From DATDVC01 sp964601125 (lineage in GTDB: Bacteria; Patescibacteriota; Minisyncoccia; Phycocordibacterales; WO2-35-19): DNA of 52,486 nucleotides. Positions within the stretch are counted from its first letter, which is position 1. The number at the start of each line of letters is the position of its first letter. The notes beneath the pieces are model-generated. The model was not told the DNA's origin and searched no databases. It worked only from the letters and a program-made list of their open reading frames with translations. Position numbers and translations under genes: made by a program. The stretch is from assembly GCA_964601125.1 (NCBI GenBank), contig CAZRKB010000003.1, positions 1 to 52,486 of the forward strand, given 5' to 3'. Positions 22,894 to 31,064 of the stretch are shown in pieces.

Positions 22894-23769
22894 TCAATTT
22901 GCATCCCACAACGCAAAAATAGACATTGGGAGCAAGCGTTCAGAATTTTCTTCTGGTATCGCGAGCTCGCCCGCTTTTATATTGCCCCCTAAATCTTTTG
23001 TAATATCAGAAAGTATATTAACAGCTGATATTGAAGAAAGCTCGGTTGAATACATGTTGAGTATTATGAAAAGTGGATCGTCGCTCAAAAGTTCTTTGCA
23101 AAGCATTAATAAGTCGCTCAACTTCTCTTCTATTTTCCAGACTTCTCCTTTTGGACCTTTGCCATAGCTTGGAGGGTCCATGATTATGGCGTCATACCCG
23201 CCCATTCGGTCGGGCAGGCTTCTAGTCCTCTTGGTTTCTCTTTTCAAAAATTTTAACACGTCATCAACTATCCAGCGTATAGGCGCGCCTTCTAAGCCAG
23301 AAAGTTTTTGATTTTCCCTTGCCCAATCGACGCTCTGTTTTGAGGCGTCCACATGGGTAACTTCTGCACCACTCTTCGCTGCTACCAAACTAGCAATGCC
23401 AGTATAGCCAAACAAATTCAAAACTTTTAATTTTTTATTGTTTTCTGACTTACCACTTTTTAACTTTTTGGCTAACCACCGCCATTGTGTAAATTGCTCG
23501 GGAAAGATCCCGATATGTTTTGAGTTTTCCTTAAACTTTATTTTGCATTTCAATCCCAGATATCCCAAATCCAAAACCGTTTCCAAACCTTCTTTTTGTT
23601 TTTCCCTAGCTTCTGTGTACTCACTACTGTCTACTGTTTTTTGCCACCAAGCCCTTGGTTCCTTTCTTTTTATTTTTTGGCCATTTATTTCCTCAAGTTT
23701 CTCCCCTTCCCCGCTATCAAGCAGCCTGTAGCCCGGTACTTTCGCATCCCAAATTTCAATATTTTTCAT
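22894..23769 (-). CDS. class I SAM-dependent methyltransferase (RlmI/RlmK-like)
   Basis: 291 residues. SAM-binding motif I NLFGYTGIASLVAAKSGA and motif II THVDASKQSVDWA are followed by the catalytic-type IIMDPPSYGKG. This matches the 23S rRNA cytosine methyltransferase superfamily (RlmI-like C-terminal half), but the PUA domain is missing, so the RNA target is uncertain. A palindrome-derived insertion (SLPDRMGG, 23197-23220) lies just before the DPP motif. A GATAAT -10 is 9 nt before the ATG. Confidence 0.85.
   Translation of the reverse strand: MKNIEIWDAKVPGYRLLDSGEGEKLEEINGQKIKRKEPRAWWQKTVDSSEYTEAREKQKEGLETVLDLGYLGLKCKIKFKENSKHIGIFPEQFTQWRWLAKKLKSGKSENNKKLKVLNLFGYTGIASLVAAKSGAEVTHVDASKQSVDWARENQKLSGLEGAPIRWIVDDVLKFLKRETKRTRSLPDRMGGYDAIIMDPPSYGKGPKGEVWKIEEKLSDLLMLCKELLSDDPLFIILNMYSTELSSISAVNILSDITKDLGGNIKAGELAIPEENSERLLPMSIFALWDAN
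23197..23220. repeat. in-frame GC-rich palindrome in the methyltransferase gene
   Basis: CCCGCCCATTCGGTCGGG plus CAGGCT, read on the minus strand as SLPDRMGG. It stands out by composition from the AT-rich flanks, in a surface-loop position before the DPPSY strand. Confidence 0.5.
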
Positions 23770-23778
23770 AACAATTAC

Positions 23779-23784
23779 ATTATC
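23779..23784 (-). promoter_or_regulatory. -10 of the methyltransferase gene
   Basis: GATAAT 9 nt before the ATG at 23769; an overlapping TATGAT lies 3 nt further up. Confidence 0.45.
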
Positions 23785-23792
23785 ATAAAATC

Positions 23793-25454
23793 CTATAAGA
23801 ATAATCTTACCAATCGCAAATCCTCGTATGAAAATTTTGGGCCGAGGAGTTCGCGGACTGGTGAGAGTGGGTACTTACCTTCCGGAGAGATGCCAATCTT
23901 GCGGAAAGCCATGTAAATATTTTTAAATTTATTTGCGGGTATGCTGTTTTTTAGGTTGTAGATATTAAAATTTGGGTTTTCCTGCCGTATCTTTTCTATG
24001 TGATCTATTATGGTTTCTGGTTTTAGGTTTCTTTCTTTTGCTATTTCTTTTATAAGTAATCCCTTTTCAAGCAAAATTTTAGTTTCTTCTATTGTATTCA
24101 ATTTTTCTTTGCCCGCCGGAGCTTTAGCGGAGGCGGGCCGCCCTATCTTTTCTTTGAAATCGCCATGCATCTTCAGCATTTTTTCATCGCCCATTGTGCG
24201 TATATGGAAGGAACTTGTGTCAGAAAGTTTTTTAAATTTCTTATCCATTTCCAAAACCTCGTCATTTACCCTGAGGGCCAACTGATTCAAGCCTTTCAAG
24301 TAGAGCCCACTCAAAGATCTGACCCGAGAGAGAGCCACGTAGCCCATACCTTTCTCGAAAGATTTGGAAAGATCAATCTCCGCCGCATCAAGTGACATTC
24401 CCTGGCTTTTGTGTACGGTAATGGCCCAAGCTAAGCGCAGGGGGTATTGGCTTATTTCCGCCCGCAGTTTGCCATCTTCTTCTACGCGCCAATTTTCTCT
24501 TTCGACATCGATAGTCCTTCCGTCCAGAGTCCTCACTTTTATACGTTCAAAACTGCATTTGGTAACTGTGCCGAGCGTGCCGTTTACATACCCCTCTTCA
24601 AAATTGTTTTTTACGAACATGACCTTTGCCCCTTCTTTTAAGCGAAGCTTCTCCGGCGCCAAGCAGCTTTTTTTTAAAGTTATCAAAGTGCTTCGTCTGC
24701 CTCTCTCAAGCATATCGTATTCAAAGGTTTTGCCAGATAGCTTTTCTAACTCTTTCTCGTTTTCATTATCGACGTCTCTGTTGTGAGAATATAGTCTGGT
24801 AGCCAAACCCTCTTCTGGTTTTTTGTTAAACCGCTCGTTTAAAATATCCAAAACTTCTCTATTAGCGGCATTGCTTCTTACGGCATTTAATACTTTCAAA
24901 TATTCCAAATCATTTTGTCTGTGCTGTTCTGCGAGGTAGCAAACTTTCAGATTTAATTCTTTTGAATTCCAGACTTCTGAATAATATGCAAAAAGGGCCT
25001 CTTTTTCTCCAGATCTGTGCACTGGTGGCAATTGAAAAAAGTCTCCGCAAAACACTACCTGCATGCCTCCAAATGGCTCGCTAGAGTCCCGGGCTTCCTT
25101 GAGTATCATGTCAACGAGGTCGAGGAGGTAATGGTGAAGCATCGAAATTTCATCGATAATCAAAACCCCAGTATTTTTCAATTTTTCTTTTAGGCGTCGT
25201 TTGTCTATGATGGCGAGCATCTCGTCTTTCCCTAAGATGTCTCTAATGCCGATACCGCTCCATGAATGAATGGTCACTCCCCCCATGTGTGTCGCGGCTA
25301 TGCCAGTTGAAGCAGTGATTCCTACTTCAGCGTTTAGTTCACTCAGATATTTTATGTACTCTCGCAATACGTAAGTTTTACCCGCGCCTGCGGCACCAGT
25401 CAAAAACACATTCCTACCCGTCTTTAGTATGTTCAAAGCCTCTCTTTGGGTCAT
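23793..25454 (-). CDS. PIF1-like superfamily 1B DNA helicase
   Basis: 553 residues. Walker A TGAAGAGKTYVL, then TASTGIAATHMGG, Walker B VLIIDEISML, and FCGDFFQLPPV (motif III) identify the PIF1/RecD-like group. LAWAITVHKSQGMSLD is motif V. A C-terminal helix-turn-helix region (IKEIAKERNLKPETIIDHI) resembles the HTH tail of RecQ-like helicases. It probably resolves G-quadruplexes, R-loops or stalled forks. A repeat-derived insertion (RPASAKAPAGKEK) sits in the linker. Leaderless -10 at 6 nt from the ATG. Confidence 0.9.
   Translation of the reverse strand: MTQREALNILKTGRNVFLTGAAGAGKTYVLREYIKYLSELNAEVGITASTGIAATHMGGVTIHSWSGIGIRDILGKDEMLAIIDKRRLKEKLKNTGVLIIDEISMLHHYLLDLVDMILKEARDSSEPFGGMQVVFCGDFFQLPPVHRSGEKEALFAYYSEVWNSKELNLKVCYLAEQHRQNDLEYLKVLNAVRSNAANREVLDILNERFNKKPEEGLATRLYSHNRDVDNENEKELEKLSGKTFEYDMLERGRRSTLITLKKSCLAPEKLRLKEGAKVMFVKNNFEEGYVNGTLGTVTKCSFERIKVRTLDGRTIDVERENWRVEEDGKLRAEISQYPLRLAWAITVHKSQGMSLDAAEIDLSKSFEKGMGYVALSRVRSLSGLYLKGLNQLALRVNDEVLEMDKKFKKLSDTSSFHIRTMGDEKMLKMHGDFKEKIGRPASAKAPAGKEKLNTIEETKILLEKGLLIKEIAKERNLKPETIIDHIEKIRQENPNFNIYNLKNSIPANKFKNIYMAFRKIGISPEGKYPLSPVRELLGPKFSYEDLRLVRLFL
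24112..24137. repeat. in-frame GC-rich palindrome in the helicase gene
   Basis: CCCGCCGGAGCTTT/AGCGGAGGCGGG, an imperfect palindrome translated as PASAKAPAG in the helicase linker. A related GC-rich core occurs at 17373-17392. Confidence 0.65.
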
Positions 25455-25460
25455 AAACCC

Positions 25461-25466
25461 ATTTTA
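25461..25466 (-). promoter_or_regulatory. -10 of the helicase gene
   Basis: TAAAAT preceded by TG, 6 nt before the ATG at 25454. Confidence 0.55.
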
Positions 25467-25524
25467 CAATATAAGTGTCGAGTTAATCAGTTGACATGGG
25501 CTATGTTAAAGATGTAATTAGCAG

Positions 25525-27204
25525 TTATTGTTTTTTTGGCAATTCGATTGTAAAAGTAGAACCTTTACCTTCACCTTCGGAGAATACTGTTATGTCACCA
25601 CCTTGATCCTGCATCATTTTACGAGCTATGTAAAGGCCAATACCTGTACCACGGACGTTTGTTTTGTTTGCATCTTTTGCTCTCGAGAATTTGTTGAACA
25701 ATTTGTCGATTTCTTTGGGGTCAATGCCGACTCCTGTATCTTTTATTTTTACTAATGATCTGTTCCCTGTTACTAAAGTTGATACAGTGATGCCTCCAGC
25801 CAAAGTGTATTTAATGGCGTTGTCTAGTATGTTACCTATCGACTGCTTTACTTTGTCTCTGTCAGCACTTACTTTGGAAGAAGTGTTCGACGGTACCTCA
25901 ATGGTTATAGAGAGTCCTGCTTTTTGAATGTTTGGCTTATGTTCATTTACCACTTCTTTTGCCAAATCCCCCAAGTCAAAAACTGTTTTTTCGTAAACCA
26001 TCCTACCCTGTTCTATGCGGGAAATGTTTAAGAAGTCGTTGACGATGTTTATAAGGTCCTGACAAGATTTCATTATCACAAGAGCTGATTCGGCCGCTCT
26101 CCGGGGTAGTTGGCCAAAATCTCCCTCGATAAGCATTGAAGAGTATCCTTTTATGGCTGTAAGTGGTGCTCTAATTTGATGTGTGGCGAGCGACAGAAAT
26201 TCTGACTTCATCTGATCAAGCTCTTTTAGTTTGCCGTTTGCATCTTGCAACTCTTTCGCCAACTTTTCAATCTTTTCGCGTTGCGCCACTTCATGTTTTA
26301 CTGAACGTATTAGGTATATGCCAAGTATTGTAAAAAGTATTAAGGTCAATGAAATTACAATCCTAGCGTTTTCTAGTGTTCTAACAAATAAAACAGATAC
26401 TATTAAAAACCAAATGGAAATAACTAGCACTTGGGAACCTACAATTTTTATATTAAAAGCTCTAAATCTCACTATTTGGTAGCTAAGAATACCTAAAAAT
26501 AATGGTATTCCTATATAACCAATTTGTCCTATGTACCAGTTTTCAGTTATTACCTCAGCTATATTTCCAAGAGAAAAACTAAACAAGAAAAGGCATAAAC
26601 CCAGTGTGGTAAATAATACTTGTTTTTTATCAGAATGATTTATATTTTTTCTATATCTATCAAAACCGAGTAACGCTATCCACAAAACCATAATAATTTC
26701 TACTATATATCCGTATTTCGGTAGAATGCCTTCTACTGCTACCCTGTCACAGTTTGTTAGATCAAAACCTGTTAGTGCTAAACTTGATGGTGCTAATACG
26801 AAGGTTGGAATTAGTAAAGCATAAGAGATTAATTTGGCTCTTAAGTTCATTTCTTGTTTATCGATAAATACATAGAAAAACTGTAGAGCCAACACGTATA
26901 TAAGTGGTTCTAAAATTATTTCTAAACTCCAGAAAAACATTGAAAATTCAGGCTTGTCAGTTGCCCACAGCACAAGATCTGCAAATAACCAAATACTTAT
27001 GGTGCAGGTTAAATAGAAAAGGACCTTGTTCACAGGTTCTTTTTTGTTATTTAAAAATATAAAAAAACCAAAGAATAAACTTATAATTAGGGTCCCTAAA
27101 TGAGAGTAATAAATTAATGGTTCAAATACATTTCCTGAAAAGATCAAGAAGTGTGCTGTGTCCCATCCGCATGATTTTATTGCTTCTATTATATGCTCAC
27201 TCAT
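25525..27204 (-). CDS. sensor histidine kinase with multi-helix membrane input domain
   Basis: About 559 residues from the ATG at 27204 (MSEHIIEAI). Eight or nine membrane helices in residues 30-310 resemble the 7TM histidine-kinase N-terminal module. A short coiled coil (KLAKELQDANGKLKEL) leads to HisKA with the phospho-acceptor His in LATHQIRAPLTAIKGY. The HATPase domain shows the N box (DNAIKYTLAGG), G1 (DTGVGID) and G2 (GTGIGLYIARKM). No response regulator or HAMP is nearby, so it is an orphan kinase and its signal and partner are unknown. The 111-nt upstream gap holds no clear Shine-Dalgarno. Confidence 0.92.
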   Translation of the reverse strand: MSEHIIEAIKSCGWDTAHFLIFSGNVFEPLIYYSHLGTLIISLFFGFFIFLNNKKEPVNKVLFYLTCTISIWLFADLVLWATDKPEFSMFFWSLEIILEPLIYVLALQFFYVFIDKQEMNLRAKLISYALLIPTFVLAPSSLALTGFDLTNCDRVAVEGILPKYGYIVEIIMVLWIALLGFDRYRKNINHSDKKQVLFTTLGLCLFLFSFSLGNIAEVITENWYIGQIGYIGIPLFLGILSYQIVRFRAFNIKIVGSQVLVISIWFLIVSVLFVRTLENARIVISLTLILFTILGIYLIRSVKHEVAQREKIEKLAKELQDANGKLKELDQMKSEFLSLATHQIRAPLTAIKGYSSMLIEGDFGQLPRRAAESALVIMKSCQDLINIVNDFLNISRIEQGRMVYEKTVFDLGDLAKEVVNEHKPNIQKAGLSITIEVPSNTSSKVSADRDKVKQSIGNILDNAIKYTLAGGITVSTLVTGNRSLVKIKDTGVGIDPKEIDKLFNKFSRAKDANKTNVRGTGIGLYIARKMMQDQGGDITVFSEGEGKGSTFTIELPKKQ

Positions 27205-27315
27205 TAATTTTAAAGAAAAAAACAAAATCTTGAAAATATAAATACTTAACCAAAGCTGTCGTCACTGAACACGCTAAGGCAATTAAAATAAAGATGTCTA
27301 ATAATTTATTAATTC

Positions 27316-27786
27316 TCATTCACCTTTATTATACACGTTCATGAAATAAGTGGGTATAAATGGCGTGTATTTCCGTATAATTTTATCATTTAAGTTTTGA
27401 ATGGATCTTATTGTTTTCCTACAATTTTTGTTTCCACAATTACAAGTCATGTGCCATAAATTATCTATTTCTGTAATAGAGTAATCTATCGTTATCTCTT
27501 CACCTTTTTTTATATTTTTAATTGCTGTTACACTAACCTTGCCTTTTATTCCACAATTTGGTTCACAAGAGTGATTTATGTAAACTCCTGGCGCAACAAC
27601 GTCCATCCATTTGTTTTTGCCTATACCAACCCAATTTGGCCCATATAAAGAAGATTTCTCGTCTTTTACTTCCCAGTTAACCACTTTTCCTTTAAAAATA
27701 AAAACAATATCTCCTCTTTTAAAATTTTTTTCTGCAAATAAACCTTTTCCTTGTATTTTACTATCACCCACCTTAACCTTAAACAT
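27316..27786 (-). CDS. SET-domain protein (putative protein-lysine methyltransferase)
   Basis: 156 residues, essentially one SET domain. GKGLFAEKNFKRGDIV is the N-terminal SET strand pair; YINHSCEPNC is the hallmark SAM-site and pseudoknot motif; EEITIDYSI carries the catalytic Tyr region. A post-SET-like cluster CNCGNKNCRKT provides three of the usual zinc Cys. Substrate unknown; a ribosomal or other abundant lysine is a reasonable guess. It follows a membrane-protein gene with a 5-nt gap and probably shares its transcript. Confidence 0.9.
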   Translation of the reverse strand: MFKVKVGDSKIQGKGLFAEKNFKRGDIVFIFKGKVVNWEVKDEKSSLYGPNWVGIGKNKWMDVVAPGVYINHSCEPNCGIKGKVSVTAIKNIKKGEEITIDYSITEIDNLWHMTCNCGNKNCRKTIRSIQNLNDKIIRKYTPFIPTYFMNVYNKGE

Positions 27787-27791
27787 ATTTT

Positions 27792-28367
27792 TTATTTTTT
27801 TCTGTACAAAATGCCGGTTATTACACCATCAATAATAAATGTATAAATCGGATAAACTAACACGCCAAAAATTAATTTATCAATGGCAAATAAGTTTAAA
27901 AGATTACCCGTTTGAGTAAGTGTCCACGCGAAACGATCTTCTTCATGCGGGTTACACCAAGTTTTCTTTATTGTAGGAAGCGCAGCAAAAAAATCTATCG
28001 CTAAGTTTGTTACCAGTGCGATTATGGGGGAACCAAATACCCACCATAAAACCAAACTAAAAAGTGATCCGGCAAAGGCTATGATATCTATTTTATCTGT
28101 TCCACCAACTCCGTATTTGATGGCTAGTAAAGCGATAACAGTTGGGGCAATCGCTTCACTGACTGCAACCCAAATAGTGTCTTCTGCTCCAGAAGCTCTG
28201 TAAGATACAGCAAGAATAATACCGATAAACGCCCAAATGAACCAAGTTGAACGACTTGGTTTGGTTGTACCTCTCAGTATTGCAACTATATAAAACAGAT
28301 AAGCCGAAAAAGAAAAAATTCCGGCAGCTATCCCGAAAATACTTGTCAATCCAAACATTACAAGCAT
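27792..28367 (-). CDS. hypothetical multi-pass membrane protein
   Basis: 191 residues with about six membrane helices and little loop sequence. The segment RGTTKPSRSTWFIWAFIG after the second helix is distinctive, and PTIKKTWCNPHEEDRFAWTL near helix five gives a second basic loop; the two halves look loosely repeated, as in SWEET/PQ-loop-like carriers, but I cannot assign it to that family. A TATATT -10 is 6 nt before the ATG. It precedes the SET-domain gene by 5 nt. Confidence 0.75.
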   Translation of the reverse strand: MLVMFGLTSIFGIAAGIFSFSAYLFYIVAILRGTTKPSRSTWFIWAFIGIILAVSYRASGAEDTIWVAVSEAIAPTVIALLAIKYGVGGTDKIDIIAFAGSLFSLVLWWVFGSPIIALVTNLAIDFFAALPTIKKTWCNPHEEDRFAWTLTQTGNLLNLFAIDKLIFGVLVYPIYTFIIDGVITGILYRKK

Positions 28368-28373
28368 AATACT

Positions 28374-28379
28374 AATATA
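28374..28379 (-). promoter_or_regulatory. -10 of the hypothetical membrane-protein gene
   Basis: TATATT, 6 nt before the ATG at 28367. It lies in the 13-nt gap before the uvrC stop, so this unit starts independently of uvrC. Confidence 0.5.
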
Positions 28380-28380
28380 A

Positions 28381-29616
28381 TTACTTTATTTTGTCTCGGA
28401 GGTGACGGTGGAAAGAGATAGCGAATCTGTGTGCCTCACTGTTGGCAAGCAAGATTTCTTTTTCATATTCGTCTGCTAGCTTTTGAGATTTGAGATTTGA
28501 GATTTGAATTTTTACTGGTTTATGTCTCTCATCTTTGGTGACTGCTACAAGCGCAGTTTCTATTTTTTTATTTCCCAAAACCTTTTTAGCTATGTTCATT
28601 TGGGCTATGCTTCCATCGACCACTAAGAGGTTTGGCAGAGGCCACTCTAAGTGCCTGAGGCGTCGCTCCAAAATTTCCTCCAGGGCTTTGGTGTCGTTGG
28701 CACCACTTTGATTTTTTATTTTAAACATTCGGTACTGGCTTTTGTTCGCCTCACCATCTTCAACTACTGTCATGACCCCAACCATGTTTTTACCTGAAAT
28801 ATGCGCTATGTCATAAGCTTCAATTCTAAAGCCCGTAACTCGCTCATCTTTACTAGTGTCTCGTATCAAAGCAATATCTTGAATGTGTTTGAGAGCAAAA
28901 ATTTTACGCTTCACACTGTCTGCTTCTTCAAATTTTCTTTCGTTGCTCAAGTTTCGCATCTCTTTCTCAAGTTCTTTTATAATCTTTGTTTTTCTGCCTT
29001 CGAAAAATTGAACAATATGTCGGATGGTTTTTTTGTAATCCTTTTCTGAAACTTTTCCTGCACACACTCCAGGGCACAGGCCGATTTGGTAATTAAAACA
29101 AGGTTTGGTGTTGGGGTTGCACCTATCCCTAAAAGGAAAAATTTTCCGTACGATCTTCAGAGCTTCTTTGAGCTGTTTGCCGCTTGTGAAAGGTCCAAAC
29201 TTCGTTTTCGGTTCCCCCCTTAAAGTAAGGGGGGTTATTTCTCTTTCCCGAACCACCAAAACCCGAGGAAATTTTTCTTCTGTTACGACTACATAGTTCC
29301 AACTTTTTTGATCTTTACCTGTGCTGTTGTATGGAGGTAAGAATTTTTTTATCAGTTCGGCTTCCAATATCAGAGCCTCCAAAACAGAATCGGTTTTTTC
29401 AAACTTGATATTTCTGGCTTCCTCGACCATTTTGGCAAGCAATGGGCTCCTTTTTTCCTCCAAGTCTTTAGAAAAATAGCTTCTCACTCTTGACCTTAAA
29501 GAAGTCGCCTTTCCTATGTAAAGCAACTTATTTCTTTCCCCAATAAATTTATAAACCCCCGGTGTATCTGGAAGTTTGTCGGCAATTTTCTTTAATTTTT
29601 CTTGTGATTTTTGCAT
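28381..29616 (-). CDS. uvrC: UvrABC excinuclease subunit C, short form
   Basis: 411 residues against about 600 for typical UvrC. The GIY-YIG nuclease (PGVYKFIG, LLYIGKATSLRSRVRSYF), the Cys-rich middle (CNPNTKPCFNYQIGLCPGVC), the UVR motif (ERKFEEADSVKRKIF) and the RNase H-like nuclease (YDIAHISG, VVDGSIAQMN, and the His in EAHRF) are present. The tandem HhH DNA-binding tail is missing: the protein stops after HRHLRDKIK. Two repeat-derived insertions, ITPLTLRGEPKTK and QISNLKSQK, lie in loops. Head to head with hisS. Confidence 0.96.
   Translation of the reverse strand: MQKSQEKLKKIADKLPDTPGVYKFIGERNKLLYIGKATSLRSRVRSYFSKDLEEKRSPLLAKMVEEARNIKFEKTDSVLEALILEAELIKKFLPPYNSTGKDQKSWNYVVVTEEKFPRVLVVREREITPLTLRGEPKTKFGPFTSGKQLKEALKIVRKIFPFRDRCNPNTKPCFNYQIGLCPGVCAGKVSEKDYKKTIRHIVQFFEGRKTKIIKELEKEMRNLSNERKFEEADSVKRKIFALKHIQDIALIRDTSKDERVTGFRIEAYDIAHISGKNMVGVMTVVEDGEANKSQYRMFKIKNQSGANDTKALEEILERRLRHLEWPLPNLLVVDGSIAQMNIAKKVLGNKKIETALVAVTKDERHKPVKIQISNLKSQKLADEYEKEILLANSEAHRFAISFHRHLRDKIK
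28482..28509 (-). repeat. in-frame (TTTGAGA)n repeat in uvrC
   Basis: Three to four copies of the 7-mer also seen in gltX, translated as QISNLKSQ, inserted between the last two active-site segments of the RNase H-like domain. Confidence 0.8.
29210..29239 (-). repeat. in-frame palindromic repeat in uvrC
   Basis: CCCCCCTTA/TAAGGGGGG palindrome, read as ITPLTLRGEP. A homologous copy in the GH15-like gene (49494-49531) encodes ITPLAPLTLRGEP. Confidence 0.85.
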
Positions 29617-29624
29617 AAATCAAC

Positions 29625-29630
29625 TACAAT
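29625..29630 (+). promoter_or_regulatory. -10 of hisS in the 23-nt gap shared with uvrC
   Basis: TACAAT 9 nt before the hisS ATG. On the minus strand TAGATT (29628-29633) lies 11 nt before the uvrC ATG, so the two promoters overlap. Confidence 0.5.
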
Positions 29631-29639
29631 CTACAACAT

Positions 29640-30473
29640 ATGTTTGGAATGGGCAAAAATAAAGTTTCCACAGAAAGTTACAAAGGGGTCAGAGACTTCT
29701 ACCCCGAGGATATGGCGATCCAAAACTATATTTTTGATACTTGGAAAAAAGTTGCCAAAAAATGGGGGTATATGGAATACGGCGCCTCTCTTCTCGAGCC
29801 AACCGAGCTTTATACTGAAAAATCTGGCTCAGAAATAGTTAATGAGCAAACTTTCACCTTTACCGATCGTGGAGATCGATCTGTTACCTTGAGGCCTGAG
29901 ATGACCCCGACTCTTGCTCGTATGGTGGCCGCTAGGCGCAACAGTTTAAAGTTTCCTTTGCGTTGGTTTTCGATACCAAACCTATTTCGTTACGAAAGAC
30001 CTCAACGTGGCCGAAAGCGCGAACATTGGCAGCTCAACTGCGACCTATTGGGTATCGCTGGTATTGAGGCTGATATTGAAATAATCTCTCTCGCTTATGA
30101 CATCATGAAAGAATTTGGAGCAAAAGATGAAGATTTTGAAATCCGTCTCAACTTCCCTACGGGCACAAAAGAAGAGCTTGAAGCTTTTGGTCAAAAACTT
30201 TCTGAAAAAGGTATTACAAATACAAAAATAGATGACACTCTTGCCAGGGGGCAAGCTTATTACACTGGCATAGTTTTTGAATTTTTTGATACAGACCCTG
30301 CTAATCCTCGCTCTCTCTGTGGCGGTGGTAGATATGATAACCTTATGAACCTTTTTGATGTAGATCCAGTACCAGCAGTGGGTTTTGGTTGGGGCGATAT
30401 CACAATGCGAGATTTTATAGAAACTCACCAACTTCCCAATTCAGAAAAAACAGATGCGAAAAATAGTTTTTGA
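29640..30473 (+). CDS. hisS: histidyl-tRNA synthetase catalytic core, lacking anticodon domain
   Basis: 277 residues against about 420 for HisRS. Class II motif 1 region, motif 2 FRYERPQRGRKREHWQL, the HisA-type loop LARGQAYYTGIVFE (canonical RGLDYY is RGQAYY here, Arg retained), GGGRYDNL and motif 3 PAVGFGWGDITMRD are in order. It ends right after motif 3, and the next 20 nt overlap an exonuclease gene, so the anticodon-binding domain is absent. A HisZ-type regulator is the alternative, but no his genes are nearby and the motifs look catalytic. The insertion domain is also shortened. Confidence 0.88.
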   Translation: MFGMGKNKVSTESYKGVRDFYPEDMAIQNYIFDTWKKVAKKWGYMEYGASLLEPTELYTEKSGSEIVNEQTFTFTDRGDRSVTLRPEMTPTLARMVAARRNSLKFPLRWFSIPNLFRYERPQRGRKREHWQLNCDLLGIAGIEADIEIISLAYDIMKEFGAKDEDFEIRLNFPTGTKEELEAFGQKLSEKGITNTKIDDTLARGQAYYTGIVFEFFDTDPANPRSLCGGGRYDNLMNLFDVDPVPAVGFGWGDITMRDFIETHQLPNSEKTDAKNSF

Positions 30474-31032
30474 TATTGAAACGGAGAATCTCTTCCAAGA
30501 TGTCGGTTCGAGCGACCCGACTGACCTTTCTATTTCGGTTGTCGGTGTTTTTGATTACCAAACAGGAGAATACAGCACTTTTTTGCAGGAAGAGTTTGTC
30601 AAACTTTGGAAAATAATAGAAAACACCGATGCGCTCGTTACCTTTAATGGCGACCATTTCGATATTCCCCTTCTCGACAAATATTACCCAGGCGATCTTT
30701 TGAAACTTAAAAGCATAGACCTTTTGAAAGAGATGCAAAAGTCGGCGGGTCGTAGGATGAAGCTTGACCAGATCGCCGAGGGTACTCTCGGGGTGAAAAA
30801 AAGCGGTAATGGCTTGGAGGCGATAAAGTGGTGGCGAGATGGTGAAATTGATAAAGTTAAAAAATACTGTCTTGATGATGTGAAAATCACCAAAGATTTG
30901 TACGAATACGCTCTCCAAAACAACAAACTTATTTTTAAAGAGGGTCCAAATATGAATGAAGTAAAACTTGATACAAAAGATTGGGAGAATATTTCCGAGC
31001 CAGTAGCAATGAATTTTACTTTGGGGTTTTGA
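30454..31032 (+). CDS. RNase H-fold 3'-5' exonuclease domain protein
   Basis: 192 residues, a DnaQ/PolB-type exonuclease fold resembling YprB. Exo I is VFDIETENLF (Asp, Glu), Exo II VTFNGDHFDIPLL (Asp), and Exo III KKYCLDDVKITKDLY (Tyr and Asp), so the DEDDy metal site is complete. It is a stand-alone nuclease for DNA or RNA trimming. It overlaps hisS by 20 nt and is probably translated by re-initiation. A hairpin (31041-31064) follows. Confidence 0.88.
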   Translation: MRKIVFDIETENLFQDVGSSDPTDLSISVVGVFDYQTGEYSTFLQEEFVKLWKIIENTDALVTFNGDHFDIPLLDKYYPGDLLKLKSIDLLKEMQKSAGRRMKLDQIAEGTLGVKKSGNGLEAIKWWRDGEIDKVKKYCLDDVKITKDLYEYALQNNKLIFKEGPNMNEVKLDTKDWENISEPVAMNFTLGF

Positions 31033-31040
31033 TTTTATTA

Positions 31041-31064
31041 AGGGGCGACTCAGTTGTCGCCCCT
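31041..31064. terminator. shared hairpin between convergent genes
   Basis: AGGGGCGAC-TCAGTT-GTCGCCCCT, a perfect 9-bp stem. It contains the last codons of the minus-strand 31050 gene and lies 9 nt past the plus-strand exonuclease stop. No strong U-tract on either side (TTAATAAAAT on the minus strand). Confidence 0.55.

Noticed and set aside
29640..30473. HisZ (ATP-phosphoribosyltransferase regulatory subunit)
   Set aside because: No hisG or other histidine genes nearby, and motif 2, RGQAYYTG and motif 3 are conserved as in catalytic HisRS. Not fully excluded.
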